Below the pieces are notes generated by a model. The model ran no database searches. It was not told the origin of the DNA and worked only from the letters and a program-made list of their open reading frames with translations. Below are positions 16,237-24,973 of a stretch of DNA of 64,000 bases, one piece after another; within the stretch, counting starts at the first letter, position 1; each line of letters begins with the position of its first letter. Both the position numbers and the translations under genes were made by a program. The DNA is taken from the NCBI RefSeq assembly GCF_001956585.1, contig NZ_MSRR01000027.1:1-64000 (forward strand). The letters are read 5' to 3'. The DNA comes from Actinomyces naeslundii. GTDB lineage: Bacteria > Actinomycetota > Actinomycetes > Actinomycetales > Actinomycetaceae.

Positions 16237-19179
16237 TCAGATCTTGGCCACGGGGGCGTAGCGCAGGATAAGGCGCTTGGTGGTGGGGGCACCGTCGATG
16301 ACGAACTCGACGCGGGCGGTCAGGGAGCGCCCCTTGCCCTCCAGGCCGACGACGGTGCCCACCCCATAGGAGTCGTGACGCACCTGGTCGCCGGCCCTCA
16401 GCCCGGCCACGGCCGCGGGCAGGTCCTCCGAGGCGGCTGCGTTCCCGGCCGACGAGGGGGTGCTCTGCTTGCCACGGGCCTCGAGACGGGTAGAGGCCCG
16501 TTTGGCGGCCCGGTCCTGGGCGGTCTCCACGCGCCCCAGCTTGCCCGAGCGCTTGGCACCTCCCCCCACGGGCGGGGCGAAGTCATCGTCGTCGGAGTAG
16601 CCGCCGGAGTAGGAGCCCTGCCGAGAACCACCCGAGCGCTGGCCTCCCGAGCCGAAGCCGCCCTCGCCCCAGCTGCTCCCCCAGCCGGTACCGCCGCCGC
16701 GCAGCGCCTCCATGGAGGAGGTCAGGCGCTTCCAGTCGATGGTCTCGCCCGGCACGTCGTCGAGGAAGCGGGAGGCGGGCATGGCGTTGGCGGCGCCCCA
16801 GGCCGAGCGCACGGCGGCGCGGGTGAGGTAGAGGCGCTCGCGGGCCCGGGTGAGGGCCACGTAGGCCAGGCGCCGCTCCTCGGCAAGCTCGGTCTCCTCT
16901 GCCAGGGAGCGGGCGTGAGGGAAGGTGCCGTCCTCCATGCCGGTGACGAAGACGACCGGGAACTCCAGGCCCTTGGCGGTATGGACGGTCATGAGGGTGA
17001 TCTGGCCCTGTTCCTCGGCCCGCCGGGCGTCCTCGTCCTCCAGGTCGGCGCTGGGCGGGAGCTGGTCGGAGTCGGCCACGAGCGAGACGCGTTCGAGGAA
17101 GTCGGCCAGGGTGCCGTCGGGGTTGGCGGCCTGGAAGTCACTGGCCACGGAGTGGAGCTCGGCGAGGTTCTCCACGCGGGTGGCATCCTGGGGGTCGTCG
17201 CTGGCGCGCAGCTCGGCGAGGTAGCCCGAGGCGTCCAGGGCGGAGTCGAGGACGTCGGCGACGCCGTCGCCGGCAGTGACCATATGCCGCAGGGTGGTGA
17301 GCAGCTCGTGGAAGCCGCGGACCTGGTTGCGGGCCCGGGTGGTCAGGCCCTCGACCTCGGGGGGCTCGCCGGACTCGGCGATGGACGGCTGCCCGTCTGC
17401 GCTGTCAGCGCCCGCGGCCCCGCCTGGCTCATCGGCCCGCGCCTCGCGGGGGGCTCCGGCGGCGTCGGCGACGGCCTGCCCGAAGGAGACGGCGTAGCGG
17501 GCGGCGTGCTCGGCCAGGGCGCCCTCGGCCTTGTCCCCCAGGCCGCGCTTGGGGACGTTGAGGATGCGGCGCAGGTTGACGTCGTCGTCGGGATTGTCGA
17601 CGGCGCGCAGGTAGGCGATGGCGTCCTTGATCTCGCGGCGGTCGTAGAAGCGGGTGCCGCCGATGACCTTGTAGGGCTGGCCGGCGCGCATGAAGGCCTC
17701 TTCGAGCGCCCGGGACTGGGCGTTGGTGCGGTAGAAGACAGCGACGTCACGGGGGTGCACGCCGTGCTCGTCGGACAGGCGGTCGACCTCCTGGCTGATC
17801 CAGCGGGCCTCGTCGTGCTCGGAGTCGGCGACGTAGCCGGTGATGGGGGCGCCGTCGCCGGCGGCGGTCCACAGGTTCTTCTCACGCCGGCCGCTGTTGC
17901 GGGAGATGACAGCGTTGGCGGCCGAGAGGATGTTCTGGGTGGAGCGGTAGTTCTGCTCGAGCAGGATGGTGCGCGCCGTCGGGTAGTCCTCCTCGAACTC
18001 CTCGATGTTGCGGATGGTGGCGCCGCGGAAGGCGTAGATGGACTGGTCGGAGTCGCCGACGACGGTGAGCTCGCCCGGGGGCAGGGCCGACCCCGCCCCG
18101 GAGGTGCCGGGGCCGCCGACGAGCTCGCGCACGAGGACGTACTGGGCATGGTTGGTGTCCTGGTACTCGTCGACCAGGATATGGCGGAAGCGGCGCCGGT
18201 ACATCTCAGCCACGGCCGGCCGGGTCTGGAGCAGGGCGACGGTGCGCATGATGATGTCGTCGAAGTCCAGGGCGTTGGCGGCGCTCAGGCGCTCGGCATA
18301 GGCGCGGTAGACCTCGGCGAGGTGGCGCTCGAGGGGGTTGGAGGTGACGGCGCGCTCGGCGAACTGGGCCGGGGTGATGAGCTCGTTCTTGAGGTCGGAG
18401 ATGCGGTGGGCGAAGGTCTTGGGGGTGAAACGCTTGGGGTCGATGCCCAGCTCGCGCACGATGAGGGTGATGAGGCGGGTGGAGTCGGCGGCGTCGTAGA
18501 TGGAGAAGGTGGAGCGCAGGCCGGCGGCCTCGTGCTCGCGGCGCAGGATGCGCACGCAGGCGGAGTGGAAGGTGGAGACCCACATGCGCTCGCCGGCGGG
18601 GCCCACCAGGGCGGTGACGCGCTCGCGCATCTCGGCGGCGGCCTTGTTGGTGAAGGTGATGGCCAGGATCTCGCCGGGGCGGGCGCGGCCGGTGGCGATG
18701 AGGTGGGCGATGCGGTGGGTCAGGACCCGGGTCTTGCCCGATCCGGCCCCGGCGATGATGAGCAGCGGCGCGCCGGCGTGGGTGACGGCGGCCTCCTGGG
18801 CGGGGTTGAGGCCGGAGAGCAGCTCGGCCGGATCTGAGACCGTCACCCCCCAGGCCAGGCCGGAGGCGTGGCCCGACGGCGCGGCGCCGTCGGCTCGGGC
18901 CCGCGCCGCGGCGGCATTGGCCTGAGCCCGGGCGACCAGGGCGGAGATCTCGTCCTGACGCTCCTCCCAGGTGGGGGCTGCGGCGGCCTCGTCCTCGGGG
19001 GACGGGGCCTCCTCGGGGCCCCAGTCCTCCTCCGGCGCCTCGACGTCGGCCCAGGAGTCGTCGTCGAAGGCCCCGCCGGTGGGCACGAGGGCGGGTAGCG
19101 CAGCCTCGGGCGGCGGAGTGGCCGCACCGCCGGAGCCGGGCATGGGCAGGGCACCGAAGAGGGAGTTCATCGCGTTCAT
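16237..19179 (-). CDS. pcrA: ATP-dependent DNA helicase PcrA/UvrD
   Basis: A 980-residue superfamily 1A 3'-5' helicase for DNA repair and fork maintenance. Motifs in order: Q-motif LNPAQEAAV, Walker A AGAGSGKT (Lys149), Walker B LVDEYQDTN, motif III VGDSDQSIYAFRGA, motif IV LEQNYRST and motif V/VI segment TVHTAKGLEFPVV. The C-terminus carries the PcrA Tudor-like RNA-polymerase-binding fold (GDQVRHDSYGVGTVVGLEGK). The N-terminal 110 residues are acidic and low in complexity. The ATG at 19179 lies 10 bases after a TAGGCT box (19195-19190, minus strand), so the message may be nearly leaderless; an ATG at 19170 is an alternative. Confidence 0.94.
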   Translation of the reverse strand: MNAMNSLFGALPMPGSGGAATPPPEAALPALVPTGGAFDDDSWADVEAPEEDWGPEEAPSPEDEAAAAPTWEERQDEISALVARAQANAAAARARADGAAPSGHASGLAWGVTVSDPAELLSGLNPAQEAAVTHAGAPLLIIAGAGSGKTRVLTHRIAHLIATGRARPGEILAITFTNKAAAEMRERVTALVGPAGERMWVSTFHSACVRILRREHEAAGLRSTFSIYDAADSTRLITLIVRELGIDPKRFTPKTFAHRISDLKNELITPAQFAERAVTSNPLERHLAEVYRAYAERLSAANALDFDDIIMRTVALLQTRPAVAEMYRRRFRHILVDEYQDTNHAQYVLVRELVGGPGTSGAGSALPPGELTVVGDSDQSIYAFRGATIRNIEEFEEDYPTARTILLEQNYRSTQNILSAANAVISRNSGRREKNLWTAAGDGAPITGYVADSEHDEARWISQEVDRLSDEHGVHPRDVAVFYRTNAQSRALEEAFMRAGQPYKVIGGTRFYDRREIKDAIAYLRAVDNPDDDVNLRRILNVPKRGLGDKAEGALAEHAARYAVSFGQAVADAAGAPREARADEPGGAAGADSADGQPSIAESGEPPEVEGLTTRARNQVRGFHELLTTLRHMVTAGDGVADVLDSALDASGYLAELRASDDPQDATRVENLAELHSVASDFQAANPDGTLADFLERVSLVADSDQLPPSADLEDEDARRAEEQGQITLMTVHTAKGLEFPVVFVTGMEDGTFPHARSLAEETELAEERRLAYVALTRARERLYLTRAAVRSAWGAANAMPASRFLDDVPGETIDWKRLTSSMEALRGGGTGWGSSWGEGGFGSGGQRSGGSRQGSYSGGYSDDDDFAPPVGGGAKRSGKLGRVETAQDRAAKRASTRLEARGKQSTPSSAGNAAASEDLPAAVAGLRAGDQVRHDSYGVGTVVGLEGKGRSLTARVEFVIDGAPTTKRLILRYAPVAKI

Positions 19180-19243
19180 CGTGAGGCCAAGCCTAGGCCA
19201 GGGCACCGACACGTTCCGTTCTTCTCGACCCCAGCCCGACATT

Positions 19244-19277
19244 GACAGTGTACTGTCGATATTGACAGCGTGCTGTC
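19244..19277 (+). promoter_or_regulatory. two palindromic operators in direct repeat (probable MarR sites)
   Basis: GACAGTGTACTGTC (19244-19257) and GACAGCGTGCTGTC (19264-19277) are near-perfect palindromes with a 20-bp centre-to-centre spacing, close to two helical turns. The second arm pair carries a compensating change (T to C matched by A to G), so symmetry is preserved. They lie just upstream of the DJ-1/MarR operon; autoregulation by the MarR protein is inferred. Confidence 0.7.
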
Positions 19278-19310
19278 AGTAGATGGTGAGCCAACCTGAG
19301 AGAAGCCGAG

Positions 19311-19946
19311 ATGCGGACCATAGCCCTGTACACGACCGAAACCATGGCGGACTGGGAGTACGCCTACCTCACCACTCAGATCGCGGGCGCGGAGCACCTC
19401 AAGCCCGAGCGCTTTCGGCTGCTGCTCGTGGGCGACGGGCTGGAGCCGGTGCGCACGCTCGGGAACCTGCCGCTGGAGCCGGAGGCCGACCTCGACGCGC
19501 TGGATGCACTGGCCGACGATGGCTCGCTCGCAGCCCTGGTCATCCCTGGAGGGGACCACTACGCGGCCGGGCACGAGAAGCTCATCGAGGCGGTCGGCCA
19601 TCTCGTGGATAAGGAGATTCCGGTGGCGGCGATCTGCGGTGCCACGCTTCTACTGGCCCGGGGCGGTTTCCTGGACGAGCGCCGCCACACCTCGAATGCC
19701 GCCTCGTACCTGGAGGCCAGCGGATACCGAGGGGGTGCGCACTACGAGGAGGCCCCAGTAGTCACCGACCGGGGCGTCACCACGGCCTCAGGCATTCATG
19801 CGGTCCCCTTCACCGCGGAGGTCATGCGGATCACCGGGCTTGTGCCCGATGCGATGGTCGACTCCTGGGAACAGGTCTTCCTCAACGGCAAGGAGAAGGA
19901 CTACATGGCCCTGATGGAGGCGACCGTTGCCTGGCAGAACGCCTGA
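19311..19946 (+). CDS. DJ-1/PfpI family (class I glutamine amidotransferase-like) protein
   Basis: A 211-residue protein with the DJ-1/PfpI fold. The nucleophile elbow AAICGATLLLA holds the conserved cysteine, and LVIPGGDHYA is the matching glycine-rich loop. Relatives act as glyoxalases, deglycases, chaperones or stress proteins, and sequence alone does not decide among these. The ATG at 19311 follows GAGAGAAG. The coding end overlaps the MarR start, so the two genes form an operon behind a pair of palindromic operators. Confidence 0.83.
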   Translation: MRTIALYTTETMADWEYAYLTTQIAGAEHLKPERFRLLLVGDGLEPVRTLGNLPLEPEADLDALDALADDGSLAALVIPGGDHYAAGHEKLIEAVGHLVDKEIPVAAICGATLLLARGGFLDERRHTSNAASYLEASGYRGGAHYEEAPVVTDRGVTTASGIHAVPFTAEVMRITGLVPDAMVDSWEQVFLNGKEKDYMALMEATVAWQNA

Positions 19947-20445
19947 GGGGGACGCCCTCACCGCCTTGGTCCTTCCCGTCTTCGCCCTCAACGGGGAGCT
20001 CCTGGAGGCGGCTGCGGTGATTACGGCCCCACATGAGCTGACCCCGGCCCGGTGGCAGGTGCTGGGCGCCGTCCTAGAGGAACCGCTACCGGTGGCTGAG
20101 ATCGCCCGGCGGGTCGGACTGACGCGGCAGAGCGTGCAGCGGGTGGCCAATGATGTCGTCGCGCAGGACTGGGCGCACTGGCAGCCCAATCCCGGGCGGC
20201 GCGGTCAGAACCTGCTCATCCTGACCGGCAAGGGACGGAGAGCGATCACGGCACTCACCGCGGAGCAGCACGCCTGGGCCGACACCGTCGGCCAGGAGAT
20301 CGGAGAGAAGAACCTGAAGACCCTGGGGACGCTGGTCAGCAGGCTTACTGACGCATCACGCCGCTACCGGCAAGCCGCCGGAGAGGAGCCCTCGCCTGAA
20401 GCAGGAGACCACTCCAGCCGCGCCGGCCCCCGAGCGGGCACCTAG
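19927..20445 (+). CDS. MarR-family transcriptional regulator
   Basis: A 172-residue winged-helix regulator of MarR type. The recognition region IARRVGLTRQSVQRVANDV lies near residues 58-76, followed by the wing (RRGQNLLILTGKGRRAI) and a long C-terminal helix. Translation starts at a TTG (19927), supported by GGAGG at 19916-19920 with 6-base spacing; it overlaps the DJ-1 gene by 20 bp. The twin palindromes upstream of the operon are the likely binding sites. The ligand is unknown, perhaps an electrophile or oxidant given the DJ-1 partner. Confidence 0.85.
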   Translation: MPGRTPEGDALTALVLPVFALNGELLEAAAVITAPHELTPARWQVLGAVLEEPLPVAEIARRVGLTRQSVQRVANDVVAQDWAHWQPNPGRRGQNLLILTGKGRRAITALTAEQHAWADTVGQEIGEKNLKTLGTLVSRLTDASRRYRQAAGEEPSPEAGDHSSRAGPRAGT

Positions 20446-20455
20446 GGAGCCGCCC

Positions 20456-20577
20456 GTGTCCAAATCTGCAGCAAAGGAGTCGAGGTTCAGTTCTCCCGTT
20501 GAAGGAAACCGCGAAATCATGCGGTTTTCCTCCGCCGAGACGAGACCGGCAGGGGCCTTTGTTGCAGATATGGACAC
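20456..20577. repeat. 122-bp symmetric palindromic element
   Basis: The outer 22 bases at 20456-20477 (starting GTGTCCAAATCTGC) are the reverse complement of 20556-20577 with two mismatches, and the next outer pair (20455/20578) also matches. The centre is a second hairpin, GGAAACCGC and GCGGTTTTCC around an 8-base loop, sharing the same symmetry axis at 20516/20517. Both strands are open from GTG TCC in mirror phase and encode similar peptides (MS-x-SA-x-K ... RF ... F-x-AD-x-DT). A further copy of the outer core, GCAGATACGGAC, lies at 20595-20606. It could be a MITE-like palindrome or a complex operator. Confidence 0.75.
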
Positions 20578-20801
20578 GACCAGACAGATTCCGGGCAGAT
20601 ACGGACGACGATCCCGGCCCTGTCAGGCGCTCAGGATGCCTCCGGTCTGAAACGACTATCGGTCAAGGGCGACGATTCTGTCCGCACTTCACTTCATGCG
20701 CTCCCTTATACACGAATGCGCATAACGCCGGTTCAGCCCCTGGAAGTCCATCTTCAGCGGGTTCCCTGGACTCGCATCGCTCACGGCTCGACGATAGAGA
20801 G

Positions 20802-21511
20802 GTGTACTCCGAGACAGTCCTGAGTGAGCAGCGCACGCTCTGGCGATCGGCGGGCGGCAGCGCCGCCACCATTCCCGCTGACGGATGCGTCGACCTCATC
20901 GTCGGCAGCGAGCAGGTGCTCCTGTGCGGCCCGCAGACTCGTGTCATCCACGCTCCTGCCAACGACATTGACCCCACCGTCGGCGTGAGGCTGGAAGCGG
21001 GTACCGCTCGCAGGGTCCTGCCCGTGGCGCTCAGCGAGCTGAGAAACCGAGTAGTGGAGCTGCGCACCGCGTTGGGATCGGAGGCGGTTGCCTTGTACGA
21101 CCTGATGATGCGAGCGAGCAACGCTTCCCGGCCCGATCTCGTGCTCTCTGAGCTGCTTGTTGAACAGGCGGAGCCGTGGGTGACGACGGCGCACCGACTC
21201 GCCCGGACCGGAACGTCAGCCCGAGAGGCCGCCCGAGCTCTGGACTGGTCGGAGCGCACGCTGCGCAGACGAATGCTGGAGGCCTTCGGCTACGGGTACA
21301 CCACTCTGGCACGCATTGAGCGAGTATTCCGAGCACGCTCGCTTCTCCAGCGAAGACTTTCGCCGGCCCACGTCTCAGCGATAACGGGTTATGCGGATCA
21401 GCCGCATCTGCCCCGCGAGTTCGCGCACTTGGTCGGGTGACGCCGGCTCAGTTCTCCAAGGCCGCGAAGAGGTCAACGCTATTGCCATCGGGATCGAGCA
21501 CCGTGGCGTAG
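20802..21511 (+). pseudogene. AraC-family regulator with a C-terminal frameshift
   Basis: The current reading gives about 212 residues from the GTG at 20802 and stops at 21440 right after HLPREFAHLVG in the second helix-turn-helix. One extra base in the GGG run at 21435-21437 would continue as VTPAQFSKAAKRSTLLPSG and end at a TAG at 21509-21511. That extended tail is the usual AraC ending (TPxxF), so a one-base deletion or an assembly error is likely. The N-terminal half (ADGCVDLIVGSEQVLLCGPQ) is the sensor domain. The restored tail would overlap the convergent glyoxalase gene. Confidence 0.65.
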
Positions 21512-21840
21512 CGCTGCCCCCAGGGGGCGTCCCACGGCTCGGTACGGCCTTCGTGTCCTGCTCCGATGAGCCTGGCGTAGGTGGCATCCACAGCACTCGC
21601 TGTCCCCTGGTCAAAGGCCAGGGCGATGCGGTGACCTCCCGAGGGCAACTCGTAACCAGGGTCGAGGCTACGAATGAGGTCGATGGTGTCCCACGCCAGA
21701 ACGGTGCCGACTTCGAGCCTGGTATCGACATGCGGCTCGTCGCTCCTTTCAGGAACGGCCGCTCCAAGCAGACGGTAGAAGGCGAGCGAGGCCGACATAT
21801 TGCGAGTCACGATGCCGATGAATCCGAGTCGTAGTGCCAT
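21448..21840 (-). CDS. glyoxalase/bleomycin resistance-like (VOC) protein
   Basis: A 130-residue single-domain vicinal-oxygen-chelate protein. Visible features are MALRLGFIGIVTRNMSAS at the N-terminus, a GGHRIALAF strand and the C-terminal YATVLDPDGNSVDLFA strand typical of VOC proteins. Relatives include glyoxalase I, antibiotic-binding proteins and extradiol dioxygenases; the exact role is unresolved. It is convergent with the AraC regulator and probably its partner, since the restored AraC coding end runs into this gene. Confidence 0.85.
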   Translation of the reverse strand: MALRLGFIGIVTRNMSASLAFYRLLGAAVPERSDEPHVDTRLEVGTVLAWDTIDLIRSLDPGYELPSGGHRIALAFDQGTASAVDATYARLIGAGHEGRTEPWDAPWGQRYATVLDPDGNSVDLFAALEN

Positions 21841-22097
21841 AGCGACACCGTATGCCGCCTACGACATCCCGTCTTGAACAGAACGGCCACGTCCAGCGGG
21901 ACTCCCTGACACGCCTGATCAGTCCGCATACGCTCGAACTGCGGCGTCTCAGCTCACCGAGTGCGAGAGAGCATCACGCAGCCGAATCAAGTACCCGCCG
22001 CGGTCGGGCTCGGGTAGGCCTTCGGCGCCGTCACTCAGGTCGCTTAGCATCCCGGTCCTGCATCACCTGAAATGCATCCTATATGTGAGCATAGGAC

Positions 22098-22403
22098 TCA
22101 GGCCGCATAGACATCCTCAGCACCCCTCAGCACCGAGGACTTGAAGTAAGGATTCTTGACCGACTCTGCAACGACCAGGTCAATCTTCCTGCCGAAGATC
22201 CTCGTCAACTCATCCTGCAGACCGAAGAAATCAGCAAATCGATCATTACGACCCGCTTGGAAATCAACAAGAAAGTCAATGTCGCTGGTATGGGGATCGA
22301 AATGATCGGTAAGTACCGACCCGAAAACACGCAATCGAGCAACACCGAACCGGGCGCATGCCTCCGCCAGCGCCTTGGTATCAATCGTCACTTTAACCGC
22401 CAC
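22098..22403 (-). CDS. MNT-type minimal nucleotidyltransferase (orphan antitoxin-like)
   Basis: A 101-residue minimal nucleotidyltransferase. The diagnostic motif GS-x(10)-DID appears in FGSVLTDHFDPHTSDIDFLV. MNT proteins usually pair with a HEPN RNase as a toxin-antitoxin system, where MNT AMPylates the toxin. No HEPN-like reading is visible in the 250 bases downstream, nor directly upstream, where prmC begins. A weak hairpin (TCCTAT and ATAGGA, 22077-22096) follows the stop. Confidence 0.8.
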   Translation of the reverse strand: MAVKVTIDTKALAEACARFGVARLRVFGSVLTDHFDPHTSDIDFLVDFQAGRNDRFADFFGLQDELTRIFGRKIDLVVAESVKNPYFKSSVLRGAEDVYAA

Positions 22404-22483
22404 AGAACTATGACCAGAGTATCCAGCACGCCGACTGCAGAGGCGGCAGGCGGCCCGAGCACTGCTGGCCCCGACGGCGGGGT

Positions 22484-23389
22484 TTACCGCACCGCGCGCA
22501 GGTAGCGGTCGCGGCCGGTGAGGTCCTGGCCGGTCTCGGCCTGCTTGAACCCGGCCCCGAGCGCGGCCGCTCGCAGCAGCGCCCCCTGCTCGTGGTCGTG
22601 CTCCATGACGAGTACACCGCCGGTGCGCAGTAGCGCGACCGAGCGCACGAGGACATCGATCGGAATATCCAGCCCGTCGGGTCCCCCGCCGTAGAGGGCC
22701 ACGGTGGGCTCATGCTGGGAGGTCTCGGTATCCTCCACGGCGCCGGCCGGAACGTAGGGCGGGTTGGAGACGACGACGTCGACCTGCCCGTTGAGGTCAT
22801 GGAGGACCAGCGGGTCGGTGGCGTCGGCGTGGATCACCTCAACGCGTCCGGGGACCAACCGCTCGCAGTTCTCGCGGGCCAGGGCCGCGGCGGTCTCGCT
22901 GATCTCGACGGCGACCACCCGGGCACCGGGCACCTCCTTGGCGACGCAGGCGGCGATCGCGCCCGAGCCGGTGCACAGGTCCGCAGTCAGGACCACTCCC
23001 CCGCCGCTGGCCATGACCTCGCGGGCGGCCTCAATGGCGGCTCCAGCCACCACCTCGGTCTCCGGGCGCACGATGAACACGCCGGGACGGCTGATGAGCT
23101 CGGCGCCCCGCAGCCACATGCGGCCGATGATGTGCTGGAGGGGCTCACGGCACTCTCGGCGCAGCACCAGCGCGTCATAAGCGGCCGGGAAGTCTCCGTC
23201 GGCGCCGTCGGCCAGCAGCAGCGCCCGCCCCAGCAGGTGCTCGGCCAGGATCCGGGCATCGACCTGGGGACTGGTCACGCCGGCCGCAGCCAGCCGTCCA
23301 GCCGCCTGGCGCACCAGCGCCCGCAGCCCGTAGCGGTCCACCGCGCCCGCCGGCGCACCGCCGCACAACTCAGGAGCCACTGCCCTCAC
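22484..23389 (-). CDS. prmC: peptide chain release factor N5-glutamine methyltransferase
   Basis: Methylates the glutamine of the GGQ motif in release factors. The 301-residue protein has the N-terminal helical release-factor-binding domain and a Rossmann methyltransferase domain with [15 protein letters not shown] (SAM binding) and the catalytic VVSNPPYVP. It lies directly behind prfA with a 20-bp overlap (23370-23389), which fits its substrate and suggests translational coupling. Confidence 0.94.
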   Translation of the reverse strand: MRAVAPELCGGAPAGAVDRYGLRALVRQAAGRLAAAGVTSPQVDARILAEHLLGRALLLADGADGDFPAAYDALVLRRECREPLQHIIGRMWLRGAELISRPGVFIVRPETEVVAGAAIEAAREVMASGGGVVLTADLCTGSGAIAACVAKEVPGARVVAVEISETAAALARENCERLVPGRVEVIHADATDPLVLHDLNGQVDVVVSNPPYVPAGAVEDTETSQHEPTVALYGGGPDGLDIPIDVLVRSVALLRTGGVLVMEHDHEQGALLRAAALGAGFKQAETGQDLTGRDRYLRAVR

Positions 23390-24464
23390 CCACCTGGGAT
23401 AATCGTTCAGCCTCGTCCATGGCGATGGCCGAGGCGATCACCGGGCCGAGGTCACCGTCAAGAACGGCATCGAGGTTGTAGGCCTTGAAGCCGGTACGGT
23501 GGTCGGCGATCCGGTTCTCAGGGAAATTGTAGGTGCGGATTCGCTCGGAGCGGTCCACAGTGCGCACCTGACTGCGACGGGCCTGTGCGGCCTCGGCGGC
23601 AGCAGCCGCCGCACGCTCGGCCAGGAGCCGGGCCCGCAGGACCCGCATGGCCGCCTCCTTGTTCTGCAGTTGGGACTTCTCGTTCTGCATGGACACGACG
23701 ATCCCGGTGGGCAGGTGGGTGATGCGAACGGCCGAGTCAGTGGTGTTGACGCTCTGGCCGCCCGGGCCCGAGGAGCGGAAGACGTCGATGCGCAGGTCGG
23801 CGGCATCGATCTGGAGCTCGCCGGGGTCGTCGGCCTCCGGCATGACGAGGACGCCGGCCGCGGAGGTGTGGATACGCCCTTGGGACTCGGTGACCGGGAC
23901 GCGCTGGACGCGGTGGACGCCGCCCTCGTACTTCAGGTGCGCCCACACCCCGTCCTGGGGCTCCACCGGTCCGCGGGTCTTGATGGCCAGCCGCACGTCC
24001 TTGTAGCCGCCCAGGTCGGAGTCGGTGGCATCGAGGACCTCGACGGCCCACCCCTGACGCTCGGCGTAGCGGGAGTACATGCGAGCCAGGTCGGAGGCGA
24101 ACAGCGCCGACTCCTCACCGCCCTCACCCGCCTTGACCTCGATGATGACGTCCCGGGCGTCGTCGGGGTCCCGGGGCACGAGGACCTCGCGCAGGTGCTC
24201 ACCGGCCTCAGTCGCAGCGGCCTCAAGCACCGGGACCTCGGCGGCGAAGTCCTCATCCTCCGCAGCCAGCTCGCGGGCATCGGCCAGGTCGGCGCTGGCC
24301 GACTGCCAGGCCCGGTAGGCGGACACGACTCTGCCCAGCTCGGCGTAGCGGCGCCCCAGCCGACGCATGGCGCCGGGGTCGGCGGCCGCGGGCCCGGCCA
24401 TCTCGGCCTCGATGTCCGCGTACTCGGCCAGGAGCGGCTCTGCAGCGGAGAAGTCCTCACTCAT
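23370..24464 (-). CDS. prfA: peptide chain release factor 1
   Basis: Recognises UAA and UAG and triggers peptide release. The GGQ motif is at 235-237 ([10 protein letters not shown]). The codon-reading tripeptide is PVT in [14 protein letters not shown], which identifies RF1 rather than RF2. The length of 364 residues is normal. The ATG at 24464 follows GAAGGAA; a GTG six codons upstream has no good ribosome-binding site. Order is rpmE, prfA, prmC, as in many actinobacteria. Confidence 0.95.
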   Translation of the reverse strand: MSEDFSAAEPLLAEYADIEAEMAGPAAADPGAMRRLGRRYAELGRVVSAYRAWQSASADLADARELAAEDEDFAAEVPVLEAAATEAGEHLREVLVPRDPDDARDVIIEVKAGEGGEESALFASDLARMYSRYAERQGWAVEVLDATDSDLGGYKDVRLAIKTRGPVEPQDGVWAHLKYEGGVHRVQRVPVTESQGRIHTSAAGVLVMPEADDPGELQIDAADLRIDVFRSSGPGGQSVNTTDSAVRITHLPTGIVVSMQNEKSQLQNKEAAMRVLRARLLAERAAAAAAEAAQARRSQVRTVDRSERIRTYNFPENRIADHRTGFKAYNLDAVLDGDLGPVIASAIAMDEAERLSQVGEGSGS

Positions 24465-24533
24465 GGACTCGGGTTCCTTCACGGGCTAGGAGTCGTGCTG
24501 ACGGGCGCCTGCGGCACCCGTGCGATATGCAAA

Positions 24534-24573
24534 CGACGCCGACGGCGGCTCTGGGAGCCGGCCGCCGGCGTCG
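24534..24573 (-). terminator. rho-independent terminator after rpmE
   Basis: A strong GC hairpin with arms starting CGACGCCG and ending CGGCGTCG sits 10 bases past the rpmE stop. On the minus strand it is followed by TTTGCAT, a short U-tract. Confidence 0.7.
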
Positions 24574-24583
24574 TGAGACGCGG

Positions 24584-24796
24584 CTACTTGCTGCGCTTGC
24601 CGTACCGGGCCTCGAAGCGGGCAACGCGGCCACCAGTGTCGAGGATCTTCTGCTTGCCGGTGTAGAAGGGGTGGCAGGCCGAGCACACGTCCACGCGGAT
24701 CTCACCGGAGGTGACGGTGGAGCGGGTCTCGAAGGTGTTGCCACAGGTGCACGTGACCGTGGTGGCCACGTAGTCGGGGTGAATGCCCTGCTTCAT
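24584..24796 (-). CDS. rpmE: 50S ribosomal protein L31 (zinc-binding form)
   Basis: A 70-residue large-subunit protein. Four cysteines in the pattern TCTCGNTF and VCSACHPF identify the C+ zinc-binding bL31 type. The ATG at 24796 is chosen over the longer ORF because MKQGIHPDY is the canonical N-terminus, with AAGGAGAAAC upstream. It lies between rho and prfA. Confidence 0.95.
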   Translation of the reverse strand: MKQGIHPDYVATTVTCTCGNTFETRSTVTSGEIRVDVCSACHPFYTGKQKILDTGGRVARFEARYGKRSK

Positions 24797-24973
24797 AGGT
24801 TTCTCCTTAAGCGTCAGAGGGTCCCGGGTCCCACGCGGGAGCGCAGGTGAACCGGAGGCCAGCAGCAGATCTTGCCACCGCCCGGAAGGCCCGTGCAAGG
24901 GCTGAGGCTCGTGATAACGGGCACCTGCCCGGGTGGCTGAGGCCCGATTGGTCCCGGGGCGAGCCCTGGAGCG

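Noticed and set aside
16375-18837. 820-codon plus-strand ORF
   Set aside because: It lies wholly antisense to pcrA and consists of Gly/Val/Ala-rich sequence, typical of shadow frames in high-GC DNA.
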